Shown piece by piece: positions 1 to 9,239 of a stretch of DNA of 64,000 nt; position 1 is the stretch's first letter; each line of letters starts with the position of its first letter. Source of the stretch: Rhodococcus sp. 4CII. GTDB taxonomy: Bacteria > Actinomycetota > Actinomycetes > Mycobacteriales > Mycobacteriaceae. The notes under the pieces were generated by a model that saw only the letters and a list, made by a program, of their open reading frames with translations, did no database searches and was not told the origin of the DNA. The stretch is from the NCBI RefSeq assembly GCF_014256275.1, contig NZ_JACCFE010000004.1, positions 186,001-250,000 on the forward strand, written 5' to 3'. A program made the position numbers and the translations under genes.

Positions 1-1
1 T

Positions 2-276
2 GAGGTTCATCGACGCCCATGACTTCCGATCGCTCTCGTACTACGGGTCCTGGAAATCGCCTCGTCGACCTACTACGACTGGCGGGCACGGGCGACGCTG
101 CCCGCCCGGCGGCGGCGGGAGGATGCCGAGCTGCTCGGGTGGATCGACGAGGTCCGCGCCTCACACGAGTTCGCCGGCACCTACGGGTCCCCGCGGGTCT
201 GGTTGGAGCTGCGTCGCCGCGGGGTGCGGGTCGGCCGCAAGCGTGTCGAGCGGATCATGCGGGAGAACGGGCGCCG
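2..276 (+). pseudogene. IS3-family OrfB fragment (N-terminal/HTH_21 part)
   Basis: In frame 2 from about position 38 the translation reads VLEIASSTYYDW... through YGSPRVWLELRRRGV... to RIMRENG, the helix-turn-helix_21 region that precedes the DDE domain of IS3-family OrfB. The start lies outside the window or is lost: frame 3 carries the usual FIDAH lead-in and frame 2 has a stop at 20-22. The catalytic domain is absent because the sequence switches to IS1380 DNA at 277. It corresponds to the middle part of OrfB missing from the IS3 element at 8762-17198, although I cannot show that it came from that copy. Confidence 0.75.
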
Positions 277-1883
277 CATCTCGCGGATGCAACTATCTCA
301 CACCCGACCCGTCGCCGCGGCCAGGTTCGACGACCCCAATCTCGTGGCGACCGCCGGCCTGGTGCCGGTGATGGCATTGGCCCAGGCCAGCGGCCTGCTC
401 ACCCTCGCCGACGAGCACCTGAGCGTGCCGACGGACAAGGGTGCCAACCCGGGCCGCAAGGTCGGGTCCCTGGTCGGTGGGATGGTCGCCGGCGCCGACA
501 GCATCGCCGACCTGGCACTGTTGCGGCACGGGGCGATGGGGACCGTCTTCGACCGGCCGTACGCACCGTCGACGCTGGGATCGTTCCTCCGTCAGTTCAC
601 CTTCGGGCACGTGCGGCACTCGATGCCGTCGCCTCGAGGTTCCTGTGCGCTCTCGCCCAGCGATCACCGCTGGTTTCGGGGATCGGCACCGGCCGGGTGC
701 TGGTCGATATCGACGACACGATCATCGAAGTTCATGGTCACGGCAAGCAGGGTTCCGGATACGGGTACTCCGGGGTCCGCGGTCTGAACGCACTGCTCGC
801 TACAGTCACCACCGACACCTGCGCGCCGGTGATCGTGGGGCAGCGCCTGCGCCGGGGTGCCTGCGGCTCGCCGCGCGGGGCCGCCCGGATGGTTGCCGAC
901 GCCCTGGCCACCGTCGACCGCCTCCGCACGGCGGCCACCGATCCAGCCACTGACGCAGCCACGGACGCCACGGACGTACCGAAGGCACTGGTTCGGGTCG
1001 ACTCCGCGTTCTACGGATACCCCACCCTCGGCGCCGCGATCGCAGCCGGAGCCGACGTCTCGGCGACCGTACGCCTGACCTCCACCATCAAGGGAGCGAT
1101 CGAATCGATCGACGACGACAACGCCTGGACGCCGATCGAATACACCGACGCCGTCTACGACGAGGACACCGAACAATGGATCTCGCGTGCGGAGGTCGCC
1201 GAGATACCGTTCACCGCGTTCGCCTCCCAGAAGAACGCACACCGGATTCCGGGGCGTCTGGTGGTGCGGCGCATCCCCGACCTGCGACCGAAGAGGGACC
1301 CGGGCCAAGGTGAGCTGTTCGATATCTGGCGGTTCCACGCGTTCTTCACCACCACCGACTCCGACGAGGTCGGTACCGTCGCCGCGCGGACAAGCTGCAC
1401 CGTGAGCACGCGATCGTCGAGCAGGTGAACGCGGATCTGAAGAACTCCGCGCTCGCGCATCTGCCCTCGGGCCGGTTCACCGCGAACGCCGCCTGGCCGG
1501 TCTGCGCGGTGATGGCCTTCAATCTCACCCGCGCCGCCGGCACCCTCACCGACGACCCGAAGCTGGTCAAAGCGACCACCGGGACCATCCGGCGGACCGT
1601 GGTCGCGGTGCCCGCACGCATCGCCTCCTCCGCCCGGAAGTTGACGCTGCACCTACCCACACATTGGCCCTGGGAAACAGGATGGATAGCCCTGTTCGAC
1701 AACGCATTCGGGCGCTCCGATCCGATCATCGTCTAACACCCGCGATACCTGTCCAGCATCGACGCGAAAGCTCCAGTGGAACAACCCGATACGAGAGATC
1801 GGACGATCACCCATGCCCGCACCCCACCCGCTGCCGCACAGCGACACTCACGGCGACCCCATCAGCTGATCGGTGCATTCGGG
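277..1883 (+). mobile_element. IS1380-family element, copy 1, left end truncated
   Basis: Positions 277-1883 match the reverse complement of 24526-26132 with the same length (1607 bp) and the same translated segments, so this is a second copy of one IS1380 element. The right end (ATCGGTGCATTCGGG) is present and ends at 1883, next to CTAAG. The other copy has CTAAA at the same place. The left 110 bp, including the left inverted repeat, are missing and replaced by the IS3 fragment. It therefore looks like a copy truncated by rearrangement with IS3 DNA. Confidence 0.88.
287..1736 (+). pseudogene. IS1380-family transposase, two frameshifts
   Basis: The transposase starts at ATG 287 (MQLSHTRPVAAARFDD) and is spread over three frames: frame 2 to about 640, frame 1 from about 620 to 1395 (GRVLVDIDDTIIEVHGHGKQG, the first catalytic Asp region), and frame 3 to the stop at 1736. 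The second break lies where the expected ADKLHREHAIVEQVNADLKNS reading changes frame near 1380. IS1380 transposases normally form a single DDE ORF of about 460 residues. The inverted copy at 24673-26122 carries the same breaks. Confidence 0.85.
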
Positions 1884-2267
1884 CTAAGGAAGAGCCAGTG
1901 CAGACCGTCGCATCCGCGGGACGTCGGCAACGGTTCGCGTGCGCAGGGATTCGAGCGGTCGACGCTCACCGCGGCGGAATCGGCGGCGGTGCGTGCGTCG
2001 GTCCCCTTCGGTCATGCCACCCCAGACACCGTAGGGTTCACCCACCGCGAGCGCGTGATCGCGGCACTGCGCAAGCACGGGGCAGCGCTGGCAAATCCGC
2101 CGCGCCCGCGCCTCGCGCCGGTCGCGGGCGTGGCCGCGCTCATCGTCAGGTGAGAAGAACACGGCCAGTTCGGCGCCACGGCACGCGGCGTGCGCCCACC
2201 AGTCGCCGGAAACGGTACTGGCGGTGTTCCTGCGGTGGGCGGAATCTTCCCGGCGCAGTCCGCTCAC
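1884..2267 (-). other. WhiB-like domain; possible separate wbl gene
   Basis: An internal GTG at 2267 would give a 127-residue Wbl protein beginning VSGLRRED, close to the usual length of WhiB-family proteins. It has the expected order of features: Cys in AACRG, acidic FFSPDDE, CQRC, AQC, then GVWGG and a basic tail (RRTHRRRFRRGERR) of the DNA-binding type. No strong ribosome site precedes this GTG. Separate translation, translational coupling or true fusion cannot be told apart here. Wbl proteins bind a [4Fe-4S] cluster and act with the primary sigma factor. Confidence 0.6.
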
Positions 2268-3482
2268 CGCGGACCGCCCGCCGCGGTGCGGACCGCCCGC
2301 CGCGGTGCGGACCGCCTGCTTGACCAGGCCGCCGCCGATGATCAGCCGCTGGATCTCGCTGGTGCCCTCGTAGAGGCACAGCAGCCGGATATCCCGGTAG
2401 ATGCGCTCGACGGCGACCTCGCGGATGTATCCGCTGCCGCCGTGGATCTGTACGGCCAGGTCGGCGACCTTGCCGACCATCTCGGTGCAGTACAGCTTCG
2501 CGACGGACGGGGCGATCCGGCGGTCGGTGTCCTCGACCCAGGCGCGGGCGGCGTCGCGTACCAGCGCCCGCCCCGCCATGACGCCGGTCTGCTGGTCGGC
2601 GAGCATCGCTTGCACCAACTGGAAATCACCGATCGCGGTGCCGCCTTGCGTCGCGGTCGCCGCGTAGGCGACGGACTCGTCGAGCGCACGCTGCGTCTGT
2701 CCGACGGCCAGCGCCGCGACGTGCACCCGGCCGCGGGCCAGCGAGGTCATCGCCGCGCGGAAGCCGACGTCCTCGCTGCCGCCGACCAGGGCCGTGGATG
2801 GTACCCGCACGTCGTCGAGGTGGACTGTGGCGGTGGTCGATCCCGCGTGCCCCATCTTGCGGTCCTTGCCCCCCACCGCAACGCCGGAGGTATCGGCCGG
2901 GACCAGGAACACGGCGATGCCGGGGCCGTCGGCGGGCCGGGTGCGGGCGAACACCACGAAAAGGTTCGCGATCGAGGCGTTGGTGATGAACCGTTTCTCC
3001 CCGGTGATCACCCAGTCGTCGCCGTCGCGCACCGCCTTGGTGCGCAGCCCGGCCGGGTTGGAGCCGGCGCCGGCCTCGGTGAGGGCGAACGAGGCGACCA
3101 CGTCACCGGACGCGATGCCCTCGAGCCAGGTCGTCTTCTGCTCCTCGGTGCCGTAGTTGACCAGCACCTGACCGGCGATACCGTTGTTGGTTCCGAACAT
3201 CGACCGCAGGGCAAGGGTGGTGTATCCCAATTCCATCGCCAGTTCGACGTCCTGCGCGAGGTTCATGCCGAGACCGCCCCATTCCTGGGGGATGGCGAAC
3301 CCGAACAACCCCATGTCCTTGGCCGCGGCCCGGACATCGGCGGGGATCGCGTCGGCCTCGTCGATCTCCTGCTCTCGTGGAAGCACCGCGTTCCGAACGA
3401 AGGTCCGGGTGTGGGCCAGGATGTCGCGGAAGTCGTCGTCGTCCAACTGCGTTGTCGGATCACTGTTCACGGTTGAGGTCAC
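1884..3482 (-). CDS. acyl-CoA dehydrogenase with C-terminal WhiB-like (Wbl) domain
   Basis: The start is taken at GTG 3482, preceded by an AGGAGA ribosome site. The first 390 residues are a full acyl-CoA dehydrogenase: N-terminal helical domain, the TEAGAGSNPAG flavin/substrate loop, and the C-terminal signature QIHGGSGYIREVAVERIYRD followed by YEGTSEIQRLII. After GGLVKQAV the frame continues through a 19-bp tandem repeat into a Wbl domain with four cysteines (AACRG, CQRCPV, AQCRD) and the GVWGG turn. An acyl-CoA dehydrogenase fused to an Fe-S transcription factor is unexpected. The Wbl may instead be translated from GTG 2267. The dehydrogenase probably serves beta-oxidation of cyclohexanone-derived acids with the divergent FadB-like gene. 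The stop codon abuts the IS1380 copy. Confidence 0.75.
   Translation of the reverse strand: MTSTVNSDPTTQLDDDDFRDILAHTRTFVRNAVLPREQEIDEADAIPADVRAAAKDMGLFGFAIPQEWGGLGMNLAQDVELAMELGYTTLALRSMFGTNNGIAGQVLVNYGTEEQKTTWLEGIASGDVVASFALTEAGAGSNPAGLRTKAVRDGDDWVITGEKRFITNASIANLFVVFARTRPADGPGIAVFLVPADTSGVAVGGKDRKMGHAGSTTATVHLDDVRVPSTALVGGSEDVGFRAAMTSLARGRVHVAALAVGQTQRALDESVAYAATATQGGTAIGDFQLVQAMLADQQTGVMAGRALVRDAARAWVEDTDRRIAPSVAKLYCTEMVGKVADLAVQIHGGSGYIREVAVERIYRDIRLLCLYEGTSEIQRLIIGGGLVKQAVRTAAGGPHRGGRSAVSGLRREDSAHRRNTASTVSGDWWAHAACRGAELAVFFSPDDERGHARDRREARARRICQRCPVLAQCRDHALAVGEPYGVWGGMTEGDRRTHRRRFRRGERRPLESLRTRTVADVPRMRRSALALP
2267..2318. repeat. 19-bp tandem repeat at the dehydrogenase/Wbl junction
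   Basis: The unit CCGCGGTGCGGACCGCCCG occurs at 2281-2299 and 2300-2318, with a partial copy at 2267-2280. It lies exactly where the acyl-CoA dehydrogenase homology ends. Nineteen bases is not a multiple of three, so gain or loss of one unit would change the downstream frame and join or separate the two domains. Confidence 0.85.
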
Positions 3483-3632
3483 GTCAATCTCCTGATGATG
3501 GGCCGACCGGCGGGATCGGTCGAAGCGTGCGCGGCGGTGCACCAGTGCCTCAGCGCACACGTTCCAGCCGCTCTCGAGGCGCCGATTGGTTATCTGGCGC
3601 GGTATTCCCATGATGTGTCACACCGCGGCCCT

Positions 3633-3659
3633 CGGGGTGTTCCAAAGCGGAACACCCCG
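3633..3659. promoter_or_regulatory. GGTGTTCC-N-GGAACACC operator, divergent promoter
   Basis: A perfect palindrome with 11-bp arms (CGGGGTGTTCC, spacer AAAGC, GGAACACCCCG) lies in the 255-bp gap between the acyl-CoA dehydrogenase (start 3482, minus) and the FadB-like gene (start 3738, plus). The core GTGTTCC-N5-GGAACAC recurs as GTGTTTC-N5-GGAACAC in the chn promoter at 17321-17339. It is probably the binding site of the AcoR-type regulator at 5965-7794 (inference). Confidence 0.65.
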
Positions 3660-3737
3660 CCGCCGCGGCATCGGACACGATGAGAGGAGATATCGGCGTA
3701 GATCACAACGCCCGCCATCAGCATCGAGGAAGGGTCC

Positions 3738-5825
3738 ATGAGTACGTCCCAGCATTTCGACCAGCCGTCACCGACCGTGCGGTACGAGGTCCGCGACGGT
3801 GCCGCCGTCATCCGCCTCACCAACCCGCCGGTCAACGGCCTCGGGGACACCGTCCGCGTCGGCCTGGCCGCCGCCGTCGGCCGTGCCGCCACCGACGATC
3901 AGGTGCACGCCGTCATCCTCGTCGGTGATGGCAAGGGCTTCTGTGGCGGTGCCGACCTGCGCCAATTCGGCACCCCCGCCGCCACCGCCGACCCCACCCT
4001 CCCGGACGTACTCAGCACGATCGGGCAACTACCCAAGCCGGTGATCGCCGCCATCCACGGCTTCGCCCTCGGCGGCGGCCTCGAACTCGCCTGCCAGTAC
4101 CGCATCGCCCACCCCGACGCGAAGCTCGGCCTCCCCGAGGTCAACGTCGGCCTGATCCCCGGCTCCGGCGGCACCCAGCGCTTGCCCCGCCTGATCGGCG
4201 CCGTGGCCGCGCTGCGCATGATTCAGCGGGGAGTGCCGGTCACCGGCACCGAGGCCGCCGACCTCGGCCTGGTCGACGCCTGCGTTGACGGCGACCCGAT
4301 CACCGCCGCCCTCGACTTCCTCCGCACCCAGATCGATACCAGCACCCCGGGGCCGGTCGTCGACGCCCTGCCACCGGCCGCCGCGACCGGCATCGACTTC
4401 GATGCCGCCTGCCGCACGGTGCGCCCGAGCACCCGCAACGGCCGCGCCCAGCTCGCCGCCATCGACGCCGTCGAGACCGCCACTCGGCTCCCGATCGCCG
4501 ATGGGCTGGCCGGCTGCGCCTGCTGAACAGCCCCGACGCCGCGGGCCTGCGGCACGTCTTCCTCGCCGAGAAGACCGCCGCGAAGGCCACCGACATCCCC
4601 GCCGACACCGTGCCCCGCCCGATCGGTCGGGTCGCGGTCATCGGCGCCGGCACCATGGGCAGCGGCATCGCGATGGCATTCGCCAACGGCGGCCTCCCGG
4701 TCACCGTCATCGAGCAGGATCAGGACGCACTCGACCGCGGCTTGGCCCGGATCCGCAGCACCTACGAAACCTTCGCCGCGAAGGGCAAACTCACCGACAC
4801 GCAGGCGCGTGAGCGGACCGCGTTGATCGAGCCGAGCCTGCATTTCGATGCCGTCACCGGCGTCGACCTCATGGTCGAGGCGGTTTTCGAGGACATGGGC
4901 GTCAAGGCGGAGGTGTTCGGCAAGCTCGATGCGCTCTGCACACCCGGGACCATCCTGGCGTCGAACACCTCTCGACTGGATCTCGACGAGATCGCCCGTG
5001 CCACCTCCCACCCGCAGGACGTGATCGGGCTGCACTTCTTCAGCCCTGCCAATCATGAAGCTCGTCGAGGTCGTCCGTGGGAAGGCGACCGGTGACGACG
5101 TCGTCGTGACCGGTCTGCGCCTGGCCAAGGCGATCGGGAAGATCCCGGTGCTGTCGAAGGTGTGCGAGGGGTTCATCGGCAACCGCATGCTCACCCCCTA
5201 TCGCCGCGAAGCGGAGTTCCTCCTCGAGGAAGGCGCCACCCCGCAGCAGATCGACACCGCGCTGCAGAACTTCGGCATGGCGATGGGACCGTGTGCGATG
5301 TCGGATCTGGCCGGTCTCGACATTGCCTGGGTCGCCCGCAAGCGGCTGGCCCCCAGTCGGCCGAAGCATCTGCGGTATGCGCGGGTCGCCGACATCCTCT
5401 GTGAGAACGAGCGATTCGGGCAGAAGAGCGGCGCCGGGTACTACCGGTACGAGAAGGGCAGCCGCACCCAGATCCCGGACGCGGCCGTCGACGAGATCAT
5501 CCGCGCCTGCGCCGCCGAGGACGGGATCGAGCGCCGCACGATCACCGACGAGGAGATCGTCGAGCGTTGCATCCTCGCCCTCGTCAACGAAGGCGCCACA
5601 CTGCTCGGTGAAGGAATCGCCCAACGTGCCTCCGATATCGACGTCGTCTACGTCGACGGCTACGGATTCCCCGCCTATCGAGGGGGTCCGATGCACTACG
5701 CGAACACCCTCGGCCTCGATCTGAGCCTCGGCAAGATCCGCCACCTCGAGAAGATCCACGGCGAAACCTGGACGCCGGCACCGCTCCTCGAGCAACTCGT
5801 CGCCGACGGCCGCACCAGCTTCTAG
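3738..5825 (+). pseudogene. FadB/FadJ-type enoyl-CoA hydratase / 3-hydroxyacyl-CoA dehydrogenase, frameshifted
   Basis: The whole locus spells a bifunctional beta-oxidation enzyme of about 695 residues, the usual FadB/FadJ size, in three segments. Segment 1 (3738-4526) is a crotonase domain with GKGFCGGADL, ALGGGLELA and the catalytic-type PEVNVGLIPGSGGTQRLPR. Segment 2 (to 5095) starts the NAD-binding domain with VAVIGAGTMGSGIAMAFA and HFFSPA. Segment 3 (5055-5825) has KLVEVVRG, GFIGNRM and the C-terminal helical domain. Frame breaks fall near 4510 and 5048, the second a likely one-base loss between SPAN and MKLVEV. If the breaks are real, the protein is not made. If they are sequence errors, it is an intact partner of the divergent dehydrogenase. 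Confidence 0.85.
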
Positions 5826-5964
5826 ACCTCGGGCACAACGGGTTGCCCCAGGTCCAGTCGCTGGGACTTGGGTGCGCGACGGTGCTGCAGCCCATGAAGC
5901 GTGCGGTCAGTCCACGGAGACGTACCGCAGGAGTGTCCACCGTGGCGGCCGACGGGCCTCGAGG

Positions 5965-7794
5965 TCATCGACCGGGGGCGATCATTCGTTCGTCGGCATC
6001 GATTTTCAGGGCCCGCATCTTGCGGTACAGGGTGGTGCGGCCGATGCCCAGAATCTTGGCGGCGCGCGCCTTGTTTCCGTCGGCTTCGCGCAGGGCGCCC
6101 TCGATCGTCTCGCGCTCGGCCTTCTCGTAGCGACTCAGCGAGGACCAGGACGTCTGCTGCATGTCGGCCGGCAGGTCCTTGGTCTGAATCAGGCCGCTGC
6201 GAACCGGCTGGGGCAGGGCGGTGAGGAGCCGGGTCAACTCGGCGACGTTGCCGGGCCAACGCCAGGCCAGCAGGCACTGGAGCGCAGCGGGGGAGAACCG
6301 GAATGCCGGCGCGCCCGGGAAGAGCTCGGCAGCAACCTCGCGCACGACGGCGGGCAGCTCGTCGCGCAGTTCCGTGAGGGAGGGGACGCGTACCGCCGCC
6401 GGACCGGCGTCTGCACCGCCGTTGTCCACATCGCCGGTGCGTTCGGTGAGGATGACCCGGGCACCCGCGGGGACTCCGGGGCGAGGGATCATGGCGAAGT
6501 CCCCGAGACGCGCACGCAGGTCGCCGGAGAGATCGTCTCCTCCCACCACGACGATCCCGCGACCGTCGCGCAACGCGGCTTCCCCGCGAGCCCGGACCGC
6601 GTCATCCGCAGCGAGGTCGCGGGCGGCGATGACCTCGGGCTCCTGGCTGGTGCGCCGGCGAAGCCATCTCGAGGCCTGGTGGCGTTTGCCGCTGCCGGGG
6701 CCTCCGACGACGCGAATGAGCCCGTCGACGTCAGCGGATGCGGTGAGCTGCCGTTGCACGTCGCCATACGGGGTCGGCCGGGTCCGACGGGACGCCACGC
6801 CGTCCAGCGCAACGCCGTCGGCAGGTCCGGCCGTACTGTCCTGGCTGTGGGCGACGGTCACCTGTTCGGACGCGGCCGCGGCGGCCTGCTCGGTGAACTC
6901 CAGTGCGAAGATCGCGTCCTGACCGGCGCGGCCGAGGCGCCGAACCATGGCCTCGGTGCCGAGCGTGGGCAGCTCGAGCTGCAGTTCGTCCTGATCCCAG
7001 CGGTGGCGGCGTAGCTTTTCCCACAAATCGGCGTGCGACTCCGCGTCGAAGTGGGCGAGGGCGGGCAAGTCCGTCATCACCGTTTCCGAGTTCATGACCA
7101 GGACCGGGTGCCGGGACGACCGGAAGAGGCGGTAGGTGCGCGCCAGTTCGAGGTCCCGGGAGTCGGCCATGAGCTCGAGCGCTTCGGCGATCTGATATCC
7201 GGCCTGCCGCACCATCGCGACCATCAACGGGCTGGCGACGTCGATGTGAGAGGCGATGGAGAGTGAACCCACGATCCGCCCGGTGATGGGGTGCTTGATC
7301 GGAGCCCCTGCGCACGCCAGTTGGGCGAGGGCATCGTTGAAATGCTCGGTGCCGCGGACGAATACGATGCCCCGTGACTCGATCGGGGTGCCGAGACCGT
7401 TGGTGCCCAGGGACTGTTCGGAGAAGTCGAAACCTTCCACCGCGTTGGCCTGGTCCAGTGCCCGCTCATCCTGGGTGTCGACGATGCGCCGGGACACGAT
7501 GCGCCCGTCCTCGTCGGCGAGGAAGAGAGTCATCCGCGAGTCGGTGAGGTTGGTCTGCCACTGGTCCAGGATCCGGCCCGCGGCACGGAGGATGGCGCTG
7601 TCCGGGTCGATCTCCCCCAGAATGTGGGGTCCGACCCCGGGATCGACGCGGTGCGAGACCGAGCGGCGCCAGCTCTGCTCGATCTCCTCGGCGACGAGGG
7701 ACGCGGGAACGGAGGCTCGGACCAGCCCCTGCGTGATCAGCAGTTCGCGGGCACTCCGGACCTCGTCCTCACGGCGGGACTTTTCCATCACCAT
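5965..7794 (-). CDS. AcoR-type Fis-family transcriptional activator
   Basis: This 609-residue protein has an N-terminal GAF-like sensor region (about 60-210, with EQSLGTNGLGT and ACAGAPIKHPITG), a reduced AAA+-like central region (about 330-500, GGPGSGKRH as the P-loop-like stretch), and a C-terminal Fis helix-turn-helix (DGNKARAAKILGIGRTTLYRKMRAL). I do not see the GAFTGA sigma-54 contact motif, as expected for actinobacterial members of this group, which work without sigma-54. It lies 7 bp downstream of chnD on the same strand, so the two were probably one transcript. I infer that it controls the chn and beta-oxidation promoters through the shared GTGTTYC-N5-GGAACAC sites. Confidence 0.85.
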   Translation of the reverse strand: MVMEKSRREDEVRSARELLITQGLVRASVPASLVAEEIEQSWRRSVSHRVDPGVGPHILGEIDPDSAILRAAGRILDQWQTNLTDSRMTLFLADEDGRIVSRRIVDTQDERALDQANAVEGFDFSEQSLGTNGLGTPIESRGIVFVRGTEHFNDALAQLACAGAPIKHPITGRIVGSLSIASHIDVASPLMVAMVRQAGYQIAEALELMADSRDLELARTYRLFRSSRHPVLVMNSETVMTDLPALAHFDAESHADLWEKLRRHRWDQDELQLELPTLGTEAMVRRLGRAGQDAIFALEFTEQAAAAASEQVTVAHSQDSTAGPADGVALDGVASRRTRPTPYGDVQRQLTASADVDGLIRVVGGPGSGKRHQASRWLRRRTSQEPEVIAARDLAADDAVRARGEAALRDGRGIVVVGGDDLSGDLRARLGDFAMIPRPGVPAGARVILTERTGDVDNGGADAGPAAVRVPSLTELRDELPAVVREVAAELFPGAPAFRFSPAALQCLLAWRWPGNVAELTRLLTALPQPVRSGLIQTKDLPADMQQTSWSSLSRYEKAERETIEGALREADGNKARAAKILGIGRTTLYRKMRALKIDADERMIAPGR

Positions 7795-7801
7795 CCCAGT
7801 G

Positions 7802-8761
7802 TCAAGCAGTCAAGACGATGCGTCCAGCAATGCCCCCGGCGGTGAGGTCGTCCAGGGCGCGGGAGACCTCCGCCGCGGACAGCGTCCGTTCGACGACCGG
7901 GATGTTCGGCAGCTTTCCGCTCTGGGCGATCCGCACCAGGTCCTGCAGCTGCGAAAGAGTCCCCACAAAGCTGCCTTCGATGTGGATCATGCGCAGGGCC
8001 AGGAGTGCGGTCGGGATGGTGACTTCGCCGCCGAAGAGTCCGACCTGGACCATGTGCCCCGCCTTGGTCAGGACCTCGAACGCCGACGTGGCCGTGACAC
8101 CGTTGTTGACGAAGTCGACGACGGCGCTCGCCGGAGAGGACGGTGCTCGACGCGCCCATGTCCCGGGCAAGGGAGAGGTTCCCCTCGGCGACATCGACCG
8201 CGCAGATGTTGCGGTGGCCCCGGGCACGGAGCAACGCGACGGCGGTGAGGCCGAGTCCTCCCGCACCGAACAGGACGACGGGCTCATCCGGTTCGAGGGG
8301 AAGTATCCTGTCGACCGCGCTGTAGGCGGTCAGACCCGAACAGGCCAGGGTGGCAGCCCAACTCGGGTCGAGACCTTCGATGTCCACGAGGTACTTCTCG
8401 TCGGGCACGAGAATGTATTCGGCGTAGCCGCCGTGCCGGGCCACACCCAGGTTTCGTCCTGCCGCACAACGGTTGTCGTTACCGTCGCGGCAGTGCCGGC
8501 ATTCGCCGCAGCCGACCCACGGGTAGATCAGCCGCACGTCACCCACGCGAACGGATTCGACGTCGTCGCCGACCTGTTCGACGACGCCGACCACCTCGTG
8601 GCCGAGCACCATCGGGTACTCGATGCCGCGGTCCTTCATGCTCATCAGCCCGCGGCTGCCCAGATCGTATCCACCCGCCCGCAGGTGGGTGTCGGTGTGG
8701 CAGACGCCGGCCCGCATGACCCTCAAAAGGACCTTCCGGCCGGCCGGGCTCGGGGTCGGAA
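7802..8761 (-). pseudogene. chnD: ChnD-type alcohol dehydrogenase, 3' part (split by IS3, frameshifted)
   Basis: This is a zinc-dependent medium-chain dehydrogenase resembling 6-hydroxyhexanoate dehydrogenase ChnD. It shows AGVCHTDTHLRAGGYDLG, GHEVVGVVEQVG, the structural-zinc cysteines in GCGECRHCRDGNDNRC, and the cofactor motif GAGGLGLTAV. The first 18 codons lie at 17199-17253, separated by the IS3 island. The join reads ...HDLDIPTPSPAGRK without a gap when one GAA target copy is removed. A second lesion near 8130 (a short deletion after STVLSGE) changes frame before AVVDFVNNGVTATSAFEVL. Its role would be oxidation of 6-hydroxyhexanoate to 6-oxohexanoate between ChnC and ChnE. The gene looks inactive. 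Confidence 0.85.
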
Positions 8762-8814
8762 TGAACCGTCCTGGACGAGGTGGATGCTGCTGATCTAGCA
8801 AGGAGAATGCTGGT

Positions 8815-9141
8815 ATGCCTGCACCGAAGAAGTACGACGCCGAGACCCAGGAGCGTGCCGTCCGGATGTATCGGGACCGGATCGAGGAGCGCGGAGGCTC
8901 GAAGGTCGCAGCCCGTCGCCATGTCGGCGAGCTGCTCGACATCGCGCCGGCGACGCTGCGGAACTGGATCGAGCGGGAGGAGAGCCGTCAGGCACCCGGC
9001 GCATCGTCTGTAACATCTGACGTGTCGGACGAGGTCGCCCGGCTTCGCCGAGAAGTATCCGAATTACGCAGAGCCAACGAGATTCTGAAGACCGCGAGCG
9101 CGTTTTTCGCGGCGGCGGAGGTCGACCGCCGACTGCGGTGA
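8815..9141 (+). CDS. IS3-family OrfA
   Basis: This 108-residue protein has the HTH_Tnp_1 layout: a basic start (MPAPKKYDAETQERAVRMY), a helix-turn-helix around GELLDIAPATLRNWI, and a C-terminal leucine-zipper-like helix (VARLRREVSELRRANEILK) followed by ASAFFAAAE. Its stop overlaps the GTG start of OrfB (9138), consistent with the translational arrangement of IS3 elements, where a frameshift makes OrfAB. An AAGGAGA ribosome site lies just upstream. It is intact, but its OrfB partner is not. Confidence 0.9.
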   Translation: MPAPKKYDAETQERAVRMYRDRIEERGGSKVAARRHVGELLDIAPATLRNWIEREESRQAPGASSVTSDVSDEVARLRREVSELRRANEILKTASAFFAAAEVDRRLR

Positions 9142-9239
9142 TCGTCGACTTCATCGACGCCTACCGTTCCCGTTTCGGGGTCGACCCGATCTGTGCCGTG
9201 CTCACCGAGCACGGCATCAGTATCGCCCCGTCCACCTAA
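9138..9239 (+). pseudogene. IS3-family OrfB, 5' fragment
   Basis: OrfB starts at GTG 9138 and reads VIVDFIDAYRSRFGVDPICA up to IAPST, where the normal APSTYY motif is cut and a stop appears at 9237. The C-terminal part reappears at 16845-17166. The intervening OrfB codons (HTH_21 and first catalytic residues) are missing. Confidence 0.85.

Noticed and set aside
2190..3476. 428-residue plus-strand ORF opposite the acyl-CoA dehydrogenase
   Set aside because: Shadow of the real minus-strand gene, no recognisable domain.
3633..3659. Palindrome considered as a transcription terminator
   Set aside because: It lies between two divergent starts, not at a gene end, and its core recurs in the chn promoter, which fits an operator better.
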